A stretch of 64,000 nucleotides of DNA from Paraburkholderia sejongensis. GTDB lineage: Bacteria > Pseudomonadota > Gammaproteobacteria > Burkholderiales > Burkholderiaceae. The position numbers were made by a program, and so were the translations under genes. Positions 1 to 7,747 of this stretch are shown here, piece by piece (the stretch's first letter is position 1; every line of letters starts with the position of its first letter). Location of the stretch: contig NZ_JAJITD010000003.1 in NCBI RefSeq assembly GCF_020880815.1, positions 496,001 through 560,000 of the forward strand, in the 5' to 3' direction. The notes below the pieces were generated by a model. It was given only the letters and a program-made list of their open reading frames with translations, ran no database searches and was not told where the DNA came from.

Positions 1-122
1 GTTGGCGTCGGGCAACGTGCGTCCGGCGTGCTGGCGAACGAATAAAAGGGAGGACAACAGAATGTCCGGGTTGCGCGCCTGCGTTCGCGAATCGCCAGTC
101 GTTCGCTTGCGCATACACGCCG

Positions 123-1214
123 TCATTGCAGATCCTGTTGCGCCGGCGTCGCCGTCGGCGCAGCGTGTGCCACGGCCTCGCCCCTGCCCCTGCCGCTGGC
201 GAGCCGCCGTTTTATTGCGTCGATCAGCGGCTGTTCCACCAGCACGGCGAGCGCAACCGACGCGGCAACCATCGCGCAGACCAGCACTGCAATGAGCAGC
301 ACACCCGATGCGCCGGGCCGGTAAAAACGATGCAGCACCTGCGCGCCGATCGTCTCGTGCAACAAATAAAGCGGGTAGCTCGCGCGGCCGGCCAATTGCA
401 CGATCACCGGCCCCGCCCGCGTCCAGCGCGGCCGCAGCGCCAGCGCGGCAACCAGCAGATAGCACGCGGTAATGACCGCGATCACCGCCCACTGCGACGG
501 CGGCTCGGGGAAATGCCCGTCGTCCAGCTTGTACAGCGTCCAGTACAGCGCGACCGGAAAGCTCGCGACGACGAGCGCCGGCATCGTCCTGCCGCCTTTG
601 CCCGTGGAGATCAGGTACAGTGCCGCGCCCGCGATGAAGAACGGCGCCGAGTGCGAGACGAGCGCGCGCGGCAGCGCGCCGAGCGGCACCCAGATGCCCA
701 CCGCGGAGATAGCCAGCCACGCCCACAGGAACAGCGGCAGCGCGCGCCGCCCGGCCCCGCACCACAGCCCGAACATCAGCAGATAGAAGACCCATTCGAC
801 GGCGAGCGTCCAGTACGAGCCGTTGATCAGCCGCCCGTGCAGCAGCTCGCCGAACATGGTCAGATTCACGAGCACGTCGCGCACGGTAAAGAACGGACCG
901 CTGGTGAAGAACGCGACGTACGCGACGGTGATCGCCGAGCACACCACGAACGCGGGATACAGGCGCGTCGCGCGGTTGACGAGAAAGCGCACGGGCGTCG
1001 CGGCCGCCTCGAGACTCATCGCAATCACGAGTCCGCTGATGATGAAAAAGAGCGGCACGCCGAGGTTGCCATAGCGGGTCACCGGGTAGATCCCCGTGCG
1101 CAAGTCGTACGCGGTGTAGTGGTAAAGCACGACGATCAACGCCGCCGCGAACCGCACGGCGTCGAGCCACGGAATGGTCGTTCTGGTTCTAACGCTAGCT
1201 TCAGCCATGGGCAT
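123..1214 (-). CDS. Acyltransferase 3 family membrane protein (OafA/YrhL-like)
   Basis: This is a multi-pass inner-membrane O-acyltransferase that probably decorates the surface polysaccharide made by the neighbouring genes. The protein opens with the family signature IPWLDAVRFAAALIVVLYHY, which holds the R..A...V...H pattern typical of acyltransferase 3. About ten hydrophobic helices follow, and the tail is a short basic, Ala-rich stretch. I chose ATG 1214 (MPMAEAS). The frame is open 36 codons further upstream, but that extension is basic and unlike the family N-terminus. Length is about 363 residues, which is normal. It is co-directional with the glycosyltransferase 134 bases upstream. The acyl group and acceptor cannot be read from the sequence. 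Confidence 0.88.
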   Translation of the reverse strand: MPMAEASVRTRTTIPWLDAVRFAAALIVVLYHYTAYDLRTGIYPVTRYGNLGVPLFFIISGLVIAMSLEAAATPVRFLVNRATRLYPAFVVCSAITVAYVAFFTSGPFFTVRDVLVNLTMFGELLHGRLINGSYWTLAVEWVFYLLMFGLWCGAGRRALPLFLWAWLAISAVGIWVPLGALPRALVSHSAPFFIAGAALYLISTGKGGRTMPALVVASFPVALYWTLYKLDDGHFPEPPSQWAVIAVITACYLLVAALALRPRWTRAGPVIVQLAGRASYPLYLLHETIGAQVLHRFYRPGASGVLLIAVLVCAMVAASVALAVLVEQPLIDAIKRRLASGRGRGEAVAHAAPTATPAQQDLQ

Positions 1215-1347
1215 CTCGCAGCAGGAAGGATGTGCCGCGCGTCGGCGCGCGGGAGTTACGTCAGCGGTCCACAGGCAGCCGGAAGTTTCTTTCAGCGCGC
1301 GCTCGTTTCGATGCGCAAACACGTGTCAATCACGTATCAAACACGGA

Positions 1348-2439
1348 TCAAACACGGCCCAGCAGACGCTCCCATTGCGGCACGATGCAATCGAACGAGA
1401 AGTCTTTGGCGCGCGCGCGGCGCGTCGCTTTCGCGCCGTGCGTATCGGCCGTCGTCAGCTCCCGCACGATCGAGTCGGCCAGATCGGCGACCGCGCCGTT
1501 GGCGACCAGCGTGCCGTGACGACCGCCATCGAGTACTTCCCGCGGCCCGGACGGGCAATCGGTCGAGACGATGCGCGCGCCTTGATAGAGCGCCTCGATC
1601 AGCACCTGCGACAAACCCTCGAAACGCGACGACGCAACCACGAGGGAAGCGCGCGCCATCGCCTGATGCGGACTGACGAAACCGGGCAGATGCACGCGCT
1701 GCGCGATGCCTAGCTGCGCCGCGAGCCGCTCCAGTGCCGCGCGCTCCTCACCCTGGCCGAGGATGACCAGATCCACTTCCGGAACGCGCCCGGCGACCAC
1801 CGCGAACGCGCGGATCAGCAGATCGAAGCCTTTCTGACTGGTGAGACGCCCGACCGAGAGTACGAACGGCTTTTGCATCCACGCTGCGACTGCGGGCGCG
1901 CGCTCGAGCTGACTGTCGATACGCGCGATGTCGATCGGGTTGTAGATGCAGGCGATACGGGAAGCGTGGCGCGGGAACATCGTGCGCAGGCTTTGTGCTA
2001 CGCCTTCGCTCACGCCGATGGTCTGCCGCGCAAAGCGAAGGTTCAGGCCGAACAGCGTTTTATAGATCACGCGCTGCGCGCTGCCCTTGTTTTCGAGGAA
2101 AACCGTCAGGTCCTTGTGCAGCCACAGCACGACGGGCTTGCGAAAGATCGCGCCGAGCAGCACGGCGGCCAGATGCGTCTTGATCTCGAGCGAGCCGACG
2201 ACCACGTCCGCCTCGCGCAGTGCGCGCCACAGCGACAGCGGCCGCCCTCCGCGTGCGGCGAACACCGAGTTTCCCGCGCGTGCGAGGTTCTCCGGAAGCG
2301 CGTGATCCGCGCGCCTGTGATTGAGCGTATGGATACGCACGTCACCGCCGCGCGCAACGATTCCGCTCACCACATTCAGCGTGACGAGTTCCGCGCCCCC
2401 ACCCCTGATGTCCTGCATCAGAAACAGTGCGTTTTTCAT
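1348..2439 (-). CDS. Glycosyltransferase family 4 (GT-B fold)
   Basis: This is a cytoplasmic GT-B glycosyltransferase that likely adds one sugar to the lipid-linked repeat unit of the exopolysaccharide. The N-terminus has the GGG loop (QDIRGGGAELVTLN). The central part reads FVLSVGRLTSQKGFDLLIRA, the typical start of the nucleotide-sugar-binding half. The C-terminal half has SRFEGLSQVLIEALYQG, with the E-x7-E pattern of retaining GT4 enzymes. Length is 363 residues, normal for the family. The start is ATG 2439. Donor and acceptor sugars are unknown. It points away from the plus-strand exopolysaccharide genes, so it is probably a separate transcription unit with the acyltransferase. Confidence 0.9.
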   Translation of the reverse strand: MKNALFLMQDIRGGGAELVTLNVVSGIVARGGDVRIHTLNHRRADHALPENLARAGNSVFAARGGRPLSLWRALREADVVVGSLEIKTHLAAVLLGAIFRKPVVLWLHKDLTVFLENKGSAQRVIYKTLFGLNLRFARQTIGVSEGVAQSLRTMFPRHASRIACIYNPIDIARIDSQLERAPAVAAWMQKPFVLSVGRLTSQKGFDLLIRAFAVVAGRVPEVDLVILGQGEERAALERLAAQLGIAQRVHLPGFVSPHQAMARASLVVASSRFEGLSQVLIEALYQGARIVSTDCPSGPREVLDGGRHGTLVANGAVADLADSIVRELTTADTHGAKATRRARAKDFSFDCIVPQWERLLGRV

Positions 2440-2840
2440 CTGCTTGACTGGACGATGTCAGGCCGCGAGCGGGCACGTTACGACTATCACGGCAATCGCC
2501 GTGGAACCATTCGATTGCGGAAATTGCAGTGCGCGTTCTTCCATGGTCGGCCTCGTGGTCTACGTATTTTTGGTTCGCCTTCCGAAGCATTCGGCAGGCA
2601 CGCGTAGACTGGCATTCCATTTTTACCGGCTCCGTGCGCAAACGCACACCAAGTTCTACCTGATGCACATTCGATTCGCAGGCGCGCGGCGGACCGTTTT
2701 GCGTTCAGGCAAAACAAAAAGGCGCTGGGCGGCAGTTTGGAGAGGGTGCGAGTTGGGATTGGAAAACAGCGGACGAGAGAACTCTCGCGCGCAAACGTGT
2801 GCGTGCCGATTTCCCGATTGAAATATGAATCGCGCAGCTC
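2440..2840. other. Intergenic region without a recognisable gene
   Basis: About 400 bases lie upstream of the minus-strand glycosyltransferase. Open frames here have low-complexity, Arg-rich translations and no ribosome-binding site that I trust. It probably holds the promoter and leader of the glycosyltransferase at 1348-2439, but I could not pick out a convincing promoter. Confidence 0.5.
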
Positions 2841-3023
2841 TCAGCTATTCGGCGGTTCGGCGAGAGAATCGGCGCGCTTGAGCGGCGCACGTTTGAGTTT
2901 GACGATGAGCCGTCCCACACTCTGAAACACCCACATGCTGATGGTCACAGTGAGAAACAGCAATAGCACCCAGGCAATTGAACCTGCGCGCTGAATCTTC
3001 CGCCATGCCGGACCATCTACCAT
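2841..3023 (-). CDS. Small single-pass membrane protein, unknown function
   Basis: A 60-residue protein with one clear transmembrane segment (SIAWVLLLFLTVTISMWVF), a positive segment after it (KLKRAPLKRA) and a polar tail. The start is ATG 3023, preceded by GAGGT seven bases upstream. That is a good ribosome-binding site and is the main reason I call it; an upstream in-frame GTG at 3038 is possible. I do not recognise the family. It sits alone between two divergent polysaccharide gene groups, so a role in the envelope or in polysaccharide export is only a guess. It could be a chance frame, but the helix plus the Shine-Dalgarno sequence make it more likely real than not. Confidence 0.45.
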   Translation of the reverse strand: MVDGPAWRKIQRAGSIAWVLLLFLTVTISMWVFQSVGRLIVKLKRAPLKRADSLAEPPNS

Positions 3024-3505
3024 GTTGCACCTCGCCACGCCCGCAATGAAGCGAACGATCTTGCACTACCCGCCGAAAACGCCCCGGCAGTGGAATTACG
3101 AACCCGCGTATTGACGCAGACCGGATGCCCTCTTGATTGGCCGCTTTTGTCAGTTGTTATTTTTAACCACGAAAAAAATCTTAAACCAATTCGCTGTCCG
3201 CGAATATTGCCCGCAATTCCAATCGTAATACATTCGATTTAGGGATCGATGTGGGTTTCCGCACAGAGCCGTGGATTCTGAACTTCTATCGTGGCCCAGA
3301 AATACCGATTGCAAACGTCATACCGTAACAGTTACCTGAGCAACCCACGCAGCTCCCGTCCCACTTGAAAGGCACATTGCGCGTGTCCGCGCGATGCCGG
3401 CCGGGTGCGTGTGATGCCCAGGGTAAGCCGGTTCCGTATCAATGATAAACGACAAAACCTTGCCCGGTTAATAACTGGACCTCGTCAATTCAGCGCGGGA
3501 GGCAC
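3024..3505. other. AT-richer intergenic promoter region of the exopolysaccharide operon
   Basis: About 480 bases of clearly lower GC than the flanks, with A/T runs around 3165-3190. It lies directly upstream of the first plus-strand glycosyltransferase, so it most likely carries the operon promoter and regulator sites. I see no ORF and no JUMPstart/ops element. Confidence 0.5.
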
Positions 3506-4663
3506 ATGAGAGTTGTTCATATTACGGAGGCATTCGGGGGCGGCGTCCTCTCGATGCTCACAGAACTGTGCAACCGTACCGCGGCGACCGGTGCAAAAGT
3601 CACAGTACTTTTTTCGATCCGACCCGAGACGCCGAAAAACTTCCGCGAACTATTCCATCCAGACATCGACCTCGTCCACGTGTCGATGTGCCGCGAAGTT
3701 CATCCGAAGAATGATTGGCTGAGCATGTGGGAAATGGCAGCACACATCCGGCGCTGCGATCCGACCGTTATTCATCTGCACTCGTCGAAAGCGGGCGTGC
3801 TGGGCCGGGCGGCCGCCCGCATCGCTTCGCAACACGCGAGGATCTTTTATTCGCCTCATGGTCTCGCGTTCCTGCGCAGCGACGTTTCCCGTGGGAGGCG
3901 ACTCGCCTTTCTTATGTTCGAGCGGATCGCGGCCTTGATGGGAGGCACCGTCGTCGCCTGCTCGCCCGGCGAATTGAACGAAATAAAAGGCGGGATGCAT
4001 GTGAAAGACGCGGCGCTGATCGAGAACGGCGTCAACATCGAAAGCATTCCGGTGCGCCGGGTCCGCGAAGATACCGACATCGTCATCGGTATGAACGGCC
4101 GCCCTTCGTTTCAGAAGCACCATGAGATGTTCATTGCGCTTGCGAATACGCTGCACGATTCGAGCACGCGGTTTCTGTGGATCGGCGGCAATCGCGACGA
4201 CCTGAAGGAAGAACGCGATAGTTCGGCGCTCACGTGCAGCGGCTGGCTCACGCGCTCGCGCGCTTTGGAACTGGTGTCGGGACTCGACATCTACGTGCAG
4301 ACCTCGCGCTGGGAAGGCATGCCTGTCGCGCTCATCGAAGCTCAGGTCGCGGGTATCCCCGCGGTGGTGACCGATGTGGTGGGCAATCGCGACGTAGTCG
4401 TTCACGGCGTTACCGGTTTCGTCGCTTCGACGCAAGAACAGATGGCCCGCTATCTGGCCGACTTGCGCGACGACCGTGAACTCAGGGAAAAAATGGGCAA
4501 CGCCGCGCGGAAACTGGCCATCGCCAAATTTTCGATGGACACCATTTTTTGCACCTGGCTGAACCTCTACGAAACGGCCAGGGAAAACCTCGGCAAGGGA
4601 ACGAGGGAGCGTCTCGCCGCAAGCCCCAGGGAAGTCCAGCCAAATCCCGATCAGACGGTGTAA
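3506..4663 (+). CDS. Glycosyltransferase family 4, first gene of the plus-strand EPS operon
   Basis: A GT-B glycosyltransferase of 385 residues, cytoplasmic, expected to extend the undecaprenyl-linked repeat unit. Its N-terminus (MRVVHITEAFGGGVLSMLTEL) has the Gly-rich loop of the family. The C-terminal half contains QTSRWEGMPVALIEAQVAGI around residue 270, with the E-x7-E donor-site pattern. ATG 3506 is preceded by GGGAGG at a good distance. It resembles EpsD/PelF/RfaG-type enzymes in general organisation, but sugar specificity cannot be told. A flippase gene follows, which fits a Wzx/Wzy-dependent polysaccharide locus. Confidence 0.9.
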   Translation: MRVVHITEAFGGGVLSMLTELCNRTAATGAKVTVLFSIRPETPKNFRELFHPDIDLVHVSMCREVHPKNDWLSMWEMAAHIRRCDPTVIHLHSSKAGVLGRAAARIASQHARIFYSPHGLAFLRSDVSRGRRLAFLMFERIAALMGGTVVACSPGELNEIKGGMHVKDAALIENGVNIESIPVRRVREDTDIVIGMNGRPSFQKHHEMFIALANTLHDSSTRFLWIGGNRDDLKEERDSSALTCSGWLTRSRALELVSGLDIYVQTSRWEGMPVALIEAQVAGIPAVVTDVVGNRDVVVHGVTGFVASTQEQMARYLADLRDDRELREKMGNAARKLAIAKFSMDTIFCTWLNLYETARENLGKGTRERLAASPREVQPNPDQTV

Positions 4664-4776
4664 AGACAACACCGCACTAGCCAGACCAGCCGTTGCGACA
4701 CGAACTCGTGGGAAAGGGCTTCTCGCAGCCGTTTTCCACGATGGGGTTTGCGCCCCCGGTTCCCGCAGTGACCGAC

Positions 4777-6066
4777 ATGCGATTTTCCCGAACGGAACCT
4801 CAATACCAGATGATCGTCAATGTAAAGCATTCGGTCCTAAGCATCGCAGGCGTCTTTTTCAGCCAGATCGCAAGCTTCGTCGCGATCATATTGATCGGCA
4901 AGTTCTGCGGCCCAGACGAGCTTGGCTATTTCAGCCAGTTGACCGCGATCGGCTTCTTCGCGGGTTCATTGCTCGGCCTGCGGCTCGAAGTTGCCTGCAT
5001 GGCAGCGGACAGAAAGCAGGTCGTTCATGCACTGGTCAGTTCGATCTGCGTTGCCACGGCCATCGCGCTATTGCTCGCCGGCGCCGCGCTCGTTAGCGGA
5101 CATTGGGCTTATGCGTCGAGCGTCGTACTCGCCGCGGGGGTGTTCTTTCAACAGGCGCTCTCCCAGGCGCTGGCGAGCGAGCGCAAATACGCGAGCATCG
5201 CGGCGCAGCGTGCATTTCCCAATCTCGCGTTCACCGCACTATTTATCGTCCTCGTGAGCGTGGGCGGACACGCATGGAAAGGCGTGGAGGTATTCGCGCT
5301 ATACAGCGTGCTGTTTTTCGCGTCGGCCGTGCCGCCGTTGCTGCGCTTCCTGTTCGATGCGCGCTCGTTGCTGTCGCGCGAGTGCTTCAGGTTTTCCCAG
5401 CTCCAGCTCGATTACGCGAAGTTTTCGCTGCCCGCGACGCTGCTTCAATCGATCGTCATCTACTCGATTGCGATGCTGATGCCGCTCGTGTTCGCGCCGC
5501 ACGACGCCGGCGTTGTCGCGTTGGCCTATCGGATCGGGTATTTTCCCGCGTCTTTGCTCGGACAAAGCCTGGGCACCGTATTCCGCCGCGATCTGATCGA
5601 TTTTGTCGGACGCGGAAACGCCGCGAACGAGCGCAATCCAGTCGCTTCTTTTTCGATGATTCTGATGCCTCTCACCGTCGTGCTGCTGCTCGCCGGCTAT
5701 GTCGGCCTCGCGCTCATCATCAACTTCAAGATGGGTGATCTGTGGCGACCGTCGCTGCATATCTATCTGGTGTTCGCGCCGTATTTTCTCGCGATGGCGT
5801 TGTTCGGCACCCTCGCTCAGGTTTTCACGGTTTTCCGCCGGCAAAAGTTCGATGTGGTGTTCCAGACGATGAACGCCGCGAGCATTTTCATCATCTTTGC
5901 CGCGACCAGCGTTTTCAAGCTGGATCTGATGCTGGTCCTCGCACTCCTCAGCGTTTCCGGCACGCTCGTCGCAAGCATCGGAATCTACTACGCGTATGAA
6001 GTCGCAAGAGGCGGAAATCACCGGAGCCCCAAAGGCGCGCAATTGGGTAAAACATGGGGAGGCTGA
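4777..6066 (+). CDS. Wzx-like polysaccharide flippase / lipopolysaccharide biosynthesis membrane protein
   Basis: An inner-membrane protein of the MOP superfamily with about 12 hydrophobic segments. It is expected to flip the lipid-linked repeat unit across the inner membrane. The first helix starts at HSVLSIAGVFFSQIASFVA and is followed by the family-typical KFCGPDELGYFSQL loop. The start is uncertain: TTG 4693, ATG 4741, ATG 4777 and ATG 4810 are all in frame, and none has a strong ribosome-binding site. I chose 4777 as a compromise. The stop overlaps the next gene by 13 bases, indicating tight coupling to the glycoside hydrolase. Confidence 0.85.
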   Translation: MRFSRTEPQYQMIVNVKHSVLSIAGVFFSQIASFVAIILIGKFCGPDELGYFSQLTAIGFFAGSLLGLRLEVACMAADRKQVVHALVSSICVATAIALLLAGAALVSGHWAYASSVVLAAGVFFQQALSQALASERKYASIAAQRAFPNLAFTALFIVLVSVGGHAWKGVEVFALYSVLFFASAVPPLLRFLFDARSLLSRECFRFSQLQLDYAKFSLPATLLQSIVIYSIAMLMPLVFAPHDAGVVALAYRIGYFPASLLGQSLGTVFRRDLIDFVGRGNAANERNPVASFSMILMPLTVVLLLAGYVGLALIINFKMGDLWRPSLHIYLVFAPYFLAMALFGTLAQVFTVFRRQKFDVVFQTMNAASIFIIFAATSVFKLDLMLVLALLSVSGTLVASIGIYYAYEVARGGNHRSPKGAQLGKTWGG

Positions 6067-7367
6067 ATTGTCTCTTTACAGCAATTGCGAGATCGCCACG
6101 CGCGGCGCCGGTCGTCGCTCGCCGGTTGAAAAAGTACTGCGTTGCGGGTCTCGCGCTGCTGCACCTGGCCGCGCCGGTTCCGCCGGCGGCCGCGGTGACG
6201 GCCGGCACGCCTGCCGGCGCGCGCCACGCAGCGAAGCTGGCGGCGTTGCAGCCCCCGCCAACCGGGCATGGTCCGGACCGCTTTGCGATGGCCGTGAACT
6301 GCAACCCCTGGTCCGTGGATCGCGCGGCGTTGAACGAGTGCGCGAAGGATCTGGACCTGATCAGGGCGCTAGGCGTCGGCACCGTTCGTCTCGGCGTGAG
6401 CTGGGACTTCATGAGTCAGGGCAGTACGCTCGAGCCGGGCAAGGTCGCGTTCACCAAGGCGCTTCTCGATGCCGCTCGCGCGCGCGGAATGAAGATCCTG
6501 TTCCAGGTGGGCATGTTGGCGCCTGTGGGCGCATATCAGTGCCCCGGCGTCGTGAACCGGCCACGCAAGGCGTCGCCGCGGCTCGACTTCTGCGATGCCG
6601 TCTTCAGCAGATATCTGAGCGCACTGATGGACATCGTGCTGCCCTATACGGCGGACATCGAGTTGTTCAACGAGTTGAACTGGGGATTCTCTATCGACGA
6701 TCCCTCTTACGGCGATGTGAATGGCATCTTCGGCTACATTCCCCGGCGTGAAACGGAACTCTATATCGAAGCGAAGCGAGTTCTCGACAGCAAGAAGCGG
6801 CTCGGTTACAACGCGGTTCTGCACAGCCAGGGAATTTCCTATTTTTATAATTCCGCCTATCCGAATGCCGGGTGGAAGCCGCCGGATCATGCTCCTTTCA
6901 TTCAGGCAACCGATCTTCTTCAGGCACTCGGGAACCACACGGCTGCGGCGAGCAGTCCGCTCAATGCCGTAATCGACGTGGTGGACATCCATCCATATTT
7001 CAAAAGCGACGTGTATGTGACGACGGTGCAAGCGATCATCACCACGCTCGCGGCGCTCACACCGAACCGCACCAAGCCGCTCTGGATCACGGAAACCAAT
7101 AGCGGCACGGACAACACAGATGCCGGCATGACAAGCGCATTCGAACAGTTGAAGCTGTTGATGAGCAGTAATGCGGTGCAAAAGGCGTTCTGGTTCGTCG
7201 TGCGCAACGGCGATCCGGCAAACGGCGAAGGCGATACCTATGCGATATACGACTATCACCGCAATCTGATCAGACCTCGGCTCGCCGCGGCGATCAAGGC
7301 ATACACCGCGACCGTTCCCGTGTCCGAACGCTTTTTATCCGGCGTCTATCTGACACCGGTCCCGTAA
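6054..7367 (+). CDS. Exported glycoside hydrolase, clan GH-A-like
   Basis: A 437-residue secreted hydrolase. A basic N-terminus is followed by a hydrophobic export segment ending near PVPPAAAVTA, then a TIM-barrel domain. ELFNELNW places a likely acid/base Glu at residue 207. LWITETNSG places the likely nucleophile Glu at residue 347. This pair, at the ends of strands 4 and 7, is the clan GH-A pattern (GH5/GH39-like). Such enzymes in Wzx/Wzy loci trim or release the polysaccharide, or edit chains stalled in the periplasm. The start overlaps the flippase by 13 bases. The exact GH family is not certain. Confidence 0.82.
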   Translation: MGRLNCLFTAIARSPRAAPVVARRLKKYCVAGLALLHLAAPVPPAAAVTAGTPAGARHAAKLAALQPPPTGHGPDRFAMAVNCNPWSVDRAALNECAKDLDLIRALGVGTVRLGVSWDFMSQGSTLEPGKVAFTKALLDAARARGMKILFQVGMLAPVGAYQCPGVVNRPRKASPRLDFCDAVFSRYLSALMDIVLPYTADIELFNELNWGFSIDDPSYGDVNGIFGYIPRRETELYIEAKRVLDSKKRLGYNAVLHSQGISYFYNSAYPNAGWKPPDHAPFIQATDLLQALGNHTAAASSPLNAVIDVVDIHPYFKSDVYVTTVQAIITTLAALTPNRTKPLWITETNSGTDNTDAGMTSAFEQLKLLMSSNAVQKAFWFVVRNGDPANGEGDTYAIYDYHRNLIRPRLAAAIKAYTATVPVSERFLSGVYLTPVP

Positions 7368-7747
7368 GCAACGATTACCGTTTTTGCATAACCGATGCAG
7401 TAAAAAAAACGAGTCTTGTGCGTTTCCGAACCAACTTGCACTTATTGCCTCGTTAATATTTCCAGAACTTACATTGCCGTTGTGACACGCCCCATCACGA
7501 TTGCGTCTCCTTATATGACGCGTCGCAAATCAATTCACGAATAAGTCTTTCGTCGGTTTTGACTGAAAAGACAGCAAGTTCGCACTTCCGTATTTCGAAA
7601 TTGAGCAGCGTTCTCCGAGATCGACCGGCTCGCGGAAACATCACTTGATTCGACGTTCGAACGGATCGAGTGCACGTTTTTCTCTGCTGCCGGCGAGTGG
7701 CCAGTTGTGCTTCAGGTGGTCGGTTAAACCTTTTCGATGGGCTCTAT
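7368..7747. other. Promoter region before the tyrosine autokinase gene
   Basis: About 380 bases, lower in GC than the coding flanks, with A-runs near 7400-7410. No ORF with a credible start is present. It separates the glycosyltransferase/flippase/hydrolase unit from the autokinase/polymerase/galU unit, and probably holds a second promoter. I found no hairpin with a strong T-run and no recognisable operator. Confidence 0.5.

Noticed and set aside
126..1676. Very long open frame antisense to the acyltransferase and glycosyltransferase
   Set aside because: Its translation is Arg/His-rich low-complexity sequence without any domain; typical shadow of a GC-rich gene on the other strand.
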